From: Colimorpha sp045640985
Lineage (GTDB): Bacteria > Bacteroidota > Bacteroidia > Bacteroidales > P3
Direction of reading: 5' to 3'
NCBI GenBank assembly: GCA_045640985.1
Contig: JAZUFZ010000011.1
Coordinates: forward strand, 1-64,000
Length of the DNA stretch: 64,000 nt
The notes under the pieces are model-generated. The model was not told where the DNA came from, made no database searches, and worked only from the letters and a program-made list of their open reading frames with translations. A program made the translations under genes and the position numbers. Shown one piece after another: positions 60,676 through 64,000 of the stretch (position 1 is its first letter; each line of letters starts with the position of its first letter).

Positions 60676-62469
60676 ATGACGCTGAAACTATTATTCCAGA
60701 AGATATGGCCGTTCGTAAAGCCTTATAAATGGCTTGTAGTGCTTACGCTGATCATGACCCTGATAGGGTCGCTGATGGCACAGGTGAACGCCATCGTACT
60801 CGACAAGACGGTAGATTCCATCAATGTGCTGCTGCATGTAGCGGATTTCGAGTGGGCCAAAGCAGCACAGATACTGATCACCATCACGATTGTGCTGCTC
60901 TCGAAAGAGGTGCTGTCAGCCCTCATCACCTTTGCCCAGCGCTACTACGGCGAACGGATGAGGATATTTGTATCGAGAGACCTGGCGCAGAGCGTGATTG
61001 AGAAGATGCTCACCTTCAGAATGGCCTTCTTCACCGCAACGGGGAACGAGGCCGGCCGCCTGCAGACCAGAATCGACCGAGGTGTAGAATCGCTCAGCAA
61101 TACCGTGAAGAATTTCTTTATCGACATACTGCCTTTAGGGACCAGCGCAATACTTGCCATCGTACTGATGTTCATAGCCAACGTGTATGTGGGACTGGTG
61201 GCGCTCTGCATCGTACCCATCTACTTCTACATCACCTACCGGCAGGCCCGGAAGCTCTCCGGCTGGCGGCGCGACATGAGAGCTAACCGGGAAGCCAAGA
61301 GCCACGGCATCATGAACATCATAGAGAGCATCAACGTAATCAAGTCGTTCAACCGCGAGACCATAGAAGGCAACAAACAGCTTGACCTGCAGAACCAACT
61401 GACCAACAACCAGCTCCAGACCCGCAAGCTGAGTTATCTTTTCGACGGACTGAAAAGTTTCACGGAACAGATCGGAACGGTACTGATCATCATCCTCACC
61501 GCCTATCTCGTACTGATTGACTACCCGGGAATGAGCATAGGAAAAATAATGTATCATGTGATGCTTTTCAGCAACGTGTCCGCCCCGATCCGCCAGCTGC
61601 ACCGGATCTATGACGACATGAACGACGCGCTCATCTATGCAGAAGGATTCTTCGACATACTGGAAGCAGAGCCCGAGGTAGAGAAGACCGGAACCTACCG
61701 CCCCGAAAAAGTAGAAGGCAACATCGTCATCAAGGATGTGGATTTCACCTACAGCAACGGCAACAAGGCACTCCACGACCTGAACATGCAGATCAGCAGC
61801 AATCAGATTACCGCCTTTGTGGGATTGAGCGGAGCAGGAAAGAGTACGATAGTAAATCTTCTGGACAAATTCTATGAACCCGACTGCGGAACCATCACGC
61901 TGGACGGGGTAGATCTGAAAGAATGGGACACCCAATACCTGAGAGACCATATAGGACTGGTGCTGCAGAAGAACCACATATTCGACGGGTCCATTGAAGA
62001 AAACATCAAATACGGCAACCCCAATGCAAGCCACGATATGGTGGTTGAGGCTGCCCGGAAGGCATATATCTATGACCAAATTATGGAACTCCCCGATGGA
62101 TTTGAGACCAAAGCCACCTTGCTGTCAGGAGGACAGCAGCAAAGAATCGCCATCGCGAGAATGTTCATCAAGAACCCGCCGATCATCTTCCTTGACGAAC
62201 CCACCGCAAGTCTGGATGCCGTGGCAACCGAACAGATCAAGAACAGCCTTGACGCCATCAAGAAAAACCGGACCGTCATCATCATATCCCACAGTCTGGG
62301 CCAGATTATCGACGCCGATATCATCTATGCCCTCCAACAGGGACATGTGGAACAAAGCGGTTCACCCGATGAGGTGTATCATCAGGGCGGCATATACAAA
62401 GAGATATTCGATGCTTCGGCCCGCAGCCTGAACATCGACAAGATTGCTAAAACCATGGAGGAAGATTAA
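60676..62469 (+). CDS. ABC exporter, fused permease and ATPase
   Basis: 597-residue half-transporter that would work as a dimer. Six hydrophobic helices in the first ~320 residues form the type IV permease; the ATPase has Walker A GLSGAGKSTIVNLLD near 383-397, signature LSGGQQQRIAIAR near 484-496, Walker B IIFLDEPTASLD near 503-514 and the H-loop VIIISHSLGQI near 534. Family resemblance is to lipid or multidrug exporters (MsbA-like). Substrate is not predictable. cinA starts two bases after the stop. Confidence 0.93.
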   Translation: MTLKLLFQKIWPFVKPYKWLVVLTLIMTLIGSLMAQVNAIVLDKTVDSINVLLHVADFEWAKAAQILITITIVLLSKEVLSALITFAQRYYGERMRIFVSRDLAQSVIEKMLTFRMAFFTATGNEAGRLQTRIDRGVESLSNTVKNFFIDILPLGTSAILAIVLMFIANVYVGLVALCIVPIYFYITYRQARKLSGWRRDMRANREAKSHGIMNIIESINVIKSFNRETIEGNKQLDLQNQLTNNQLQTRKLSYLFDGLKSFTEQIGTVLIIILTAYLVLIDYPGMSIGKIMYHVMLFSNVSAPIRQLHRIYDDMNDALIYAEGFFDILEAEPEVEKTGTYRPEKVEGNIVIKDVDFTYSNGNKALHDLNMQISSNQITAFVGLSGAGKSTIVNLLDKFYEPDCGTITLDGVDLKEWDTQYLRDHIGLVLQKNHIFDGSIEENIKYGNPNASHDMVVEAARKAYIYDQIMELPDGFETKATLLSGGQQQRIAIARMFIKNPPIIFLDEPTASLDAVATEQIKNSLDAIKKNRTVIIISHSLGQIIDADIIYALQQGHVEQSGSPDEVYHQGGIYKEIFDASARSLNIDKIAKTMEED

Positions 62470-62470
62470 A

Positions 62471-63718
62471 ATGGATGTAACAATAATCAATATAGGAGAT
62501 GAACTGCTCATCGGGCAGGTAATCAACACAAACGCCAGCCGTATGAGCCAGATGCTCATTGGGGCAGGAATGGAGGTACGGGAGGTAATCACCATAGCAG
62601 ATAACGGCGACCAGATCAAAGCCACGCTGCAGAAAGCCATAGAAAAGAGCGAAGCAGTCCTGATCACAGGTGGTCTGGGACCCACCAAAGACGACATCAC
62701 GAAAAAGACGCTCTGCGAACTGTTCAACAGCCGTCTGGTAGAGAATGAGGAGGCACTTGCCAACGTAAAACGCATCTTTGATGCGCGCGGCTACGAACTT
62801 ACCGAGATCAACCGTCAGCAGGCCTGGGTCCCCGAGTGCTGTACCATGATAAACAACCAGGTGGGGACCGCCCCCTGTATGTGGTTCGAGAGAGACGGTA
62901 AGGTCATCGTAAGCATGGCAGGCGTGCCGTTCGAGATGGAATGGCTGATGCAGCACGAGATAGTTCCGCGAATGAAGCGGTACTTCCAGATGGGAGCTAT
63001 CGTCAATAAAAATATTCTGGTGCAAGGAATCGGAGAATCGTTTTTGAGCGACCTGATTGAGAAATGGGAACTCGCCCTCCCTGAGTGCATAAAATTAGCC
63101 TATCTCCCCCAGGCCGGAATGGTGAAACTACGCCTTACCGCCCGCGGAACAGATGAGCAGCAACTGCACCAGCTAATCGATAAAGCCGTAACGGAACTCT
63201 ACCCTATTGCCGGGCAATATATAGCAGGCGAGGATCTGGAGAGCCTTCCGGAACTTGTGGCTGAAGCCTTGAAAAAGCAGCATCTCACGCTCGCTACAGC
63301 CGAAAGCTGTACCGGCGGAGCTATAGCCTCAAAACTCACCGCCCTCCCCGGAGCCTCGGAATACTACAAAGGAGGCGTTATAGCCTACAGCAACGAGGTG
63401 AAAGAAACAGCTTTAGGGGTAAAGCATGAAACCCTGGAGACCTACGGAGCTGTAAGTGAGGAAACCGTACGGGAGATGGTGTCTGGAGTCAAGATGCGCC
63501 TTGGGGCAGACATAGCAGTTGCAACCACAGGAATTGCGGGTCCCGGTGGAGGAAGCCCCGAAAAGCCAGTAGGAACCGTCTGGATAGGCATCGCTTATAA
63601 AGACCGTGTGGATGCAAAAAAAATGAAATACGGAGACCGCAGACTCCAGACCATAGAACGGACCTGCAACCAAGTATATTCCGACATATTAAAAATAATC
63701 AATAATCAAGAATTGTGA
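62471..63718 (+). CDS. cinA: CinA-like nicotinamide-nucleotide amidase/damage-inducible protein
   Basis: 415 residues from the ATG of MDVTIINIG; the open frame extends nine codons further to a TTG inside the exporter gene. The N-terminal MoCF-like/COG1058 domain (about 1-170: GDELLIGQVINTNA, LITGGLGPTKDD) is an ADP-ribose pyrophosphatase in relatives, and the C-terminal CinA domain (about 255-410: ATAESCTGGAIASKL, ATTGIAGPGGGSPEKPVGT) is the NMN deamidase. Together they recycle pyridine nucleotides. The next gene's GTG overlaps the stop. Confidence 0.95.
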   Translation: MDVTIINIGDELLIGQVINTNASRMSQMLIGAGMEVREVITIADNGDQIKATLQKAIEKSEAVLITGGLGPTKDDITKKTLCELFNSRLVENEEALANVKRIFDARGYELTEINRQQAWVPECCTMINNQVGTAPCMWFERDGKVIVSMAGVPFEMEWLMQHEIVPRMKRYFQMGAIVNKNILVQGIGESFLSDLIEKWELALPECIKLAYLPQAGMVKLRLTARGTDEQQLHQLIDKAVTELYPIAGQYIAGEDLESLPELVAEALKKQHLTLATAESCTGGAIASKLTALPGASEYYKGGVIAYSNEVKETALGVKHETLETYGAVSEETVREMVSGVKMRLGADIAVATTGIAGPGGGSPEKPVGTVWIGIAYKDRVDAKKMKYGDRRLQTIERTCNQVYSDILKIINNQEL

Positions 63719-64000
63719 ATAGAGGATTACTTACTGTACTGATGCTCGTAGTGAGCAACATATTCATGACCTTTGCCTGGTATGGCAATCTGAAACTGGA
63801 ACAGATGAAGGTAACAACCGACTGGCCGCTGATCTGCATCATACTTCTGTCCTGGGGCGTGGCGTTTTTTGAATATTCCGTCATGGTACCCGCCAACCGC
63901 ATAGGTTCCCAGATTACAGGCGGGCCGTTCAGTCTGGTAGAACTCAAGGTGATACAGGAGGTGGTGAGCCTTACGGTGTTCACCGTTATCGTAGCCACAG
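63715..64000 (+). CDS. DUF486 (DMT-superfamily) small membrane protein, cut by window end
   Basis: Starts at a GTG that shares bases with the cinA TGA stop (GTGA) and remains open to the window edge (95 codons). NRGLLTVLMLVVSNIFMTFA begins the first helix, and AFFEYSVMVPANRIGSQ with GGPFSLVELKVIQEVVSL are the conserved DUF486 blocks. The family is about 110-120 residues with four helices, so little is missing. Function is unknown; it is related in fold to small multidrug-resistance-like transporters. Confidence 0.85.
   Translation, partial: MNRGLLTVLMLVVSNIFMTFAWYGNLKLEQMKVTTDWPLICIILLSWGVAFFEYSVMVPANRIGSQITGGPFSLVELKVIQEVVSLTVFTVIVAT

Noticed and set aside
61135..62079. 314-codon minus-strand frame
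   Set aside because: Antisense to the ABC exporter gene.

Overview
The window reads as a chromosome segment of a Bacteroidales (Bacteroidota) bacterium. The evidence is a short primary sigma factor of about 286 residues, promoters of the form TTTG-N19/20-TAnnTTTG, a DUF2723/GT117 membrane protein, TonB-dependent receptors with a carboxypeptidase-like N-terminal domain, a 'smalltalk'-type micro-protein, and lipoproteins and MORN-repeat proteins typical of that phylum. By eye, 20-31 kb is clearly more A+T-rich than 57-64 kb. Most of the window is ordinary core genome.

Layout. 0-1.1 kb: the 3' end of an ISL3-type transposase, then about 840 bases with no gene but packed with direct, tandem and dispersed repeats. 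1.1-8.6 kb, minus strand: hutH, a zinc-ribbon coiled-coil protein, a Nif3-like protein, a nucleotide-sugar dehydrogenase, threonine aldolase and rho. Rho is divergent from gcvH with back-to-back promoters. 9.3-12.5 kb, minus: an exopolysaccharide-type sugar transferase between two lipoproteins, one an FKBP isomerase. 13.2-24.5 kb, plus: arginine deiminase, a large GT117 membrane protein, a small ribbon-helix-helix protein, a lone ATP synthase subunit a, then the tight series pgk-ygiQ-ppa-lplA and a MORN protein. 24.5-32.9 kb, plus: TonB receptor, inactive-looking M16 peptidase homologue, clpB, acyltransferase-gpsA. 32.9-35.1 kb, minus: folD and ffh. 35.7-46.9 kb, plus: rpoD-rsmG, a shortened beta-mannosidase, truA-prmA-topB with 4-base overlaps, gyrA and a TPR protein. 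47.2 kb: tRNA-Gln(CTG). 47.4-50.1 kb: an accessory stretch with a DnaB/RecA-like ATPase, a lipoprotein gene split by one in-frame TGA, a smalltalk-like remnant and more repeats. 50.1-64 kb: fadD, holA, a second TonB receptor, the lysS-MBL-ung operon, a polyferredoxin membrane protein, an ABC exporter, cinA and a DUF486 protein cut by the window end.

The least expected signal is a family of non-coding repeats. Three copies of a roughly 120-bp, near-palindromic element rich in GATAAAAAGAAG sit at 12777-12896, 35399-35517 and 58816-58934, each between divergently transcribed genes; the first copy is in the opposite orientation. Their outer ends (GGTAACTCCC or GGTATCTCCC) match the 11-bp unit (TGGTATCTCCC) of tandem arrays at 593-647 and 49956-49999. 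The same array, reversed, lies inside the topB reading frame at 42634-42677. The two intergenic arrays also adjoin an 81-bp dispersed repeat that is about 89% identical between them and inverted. The repeats are visible directly in the sequence; their mobility or function is not established here.
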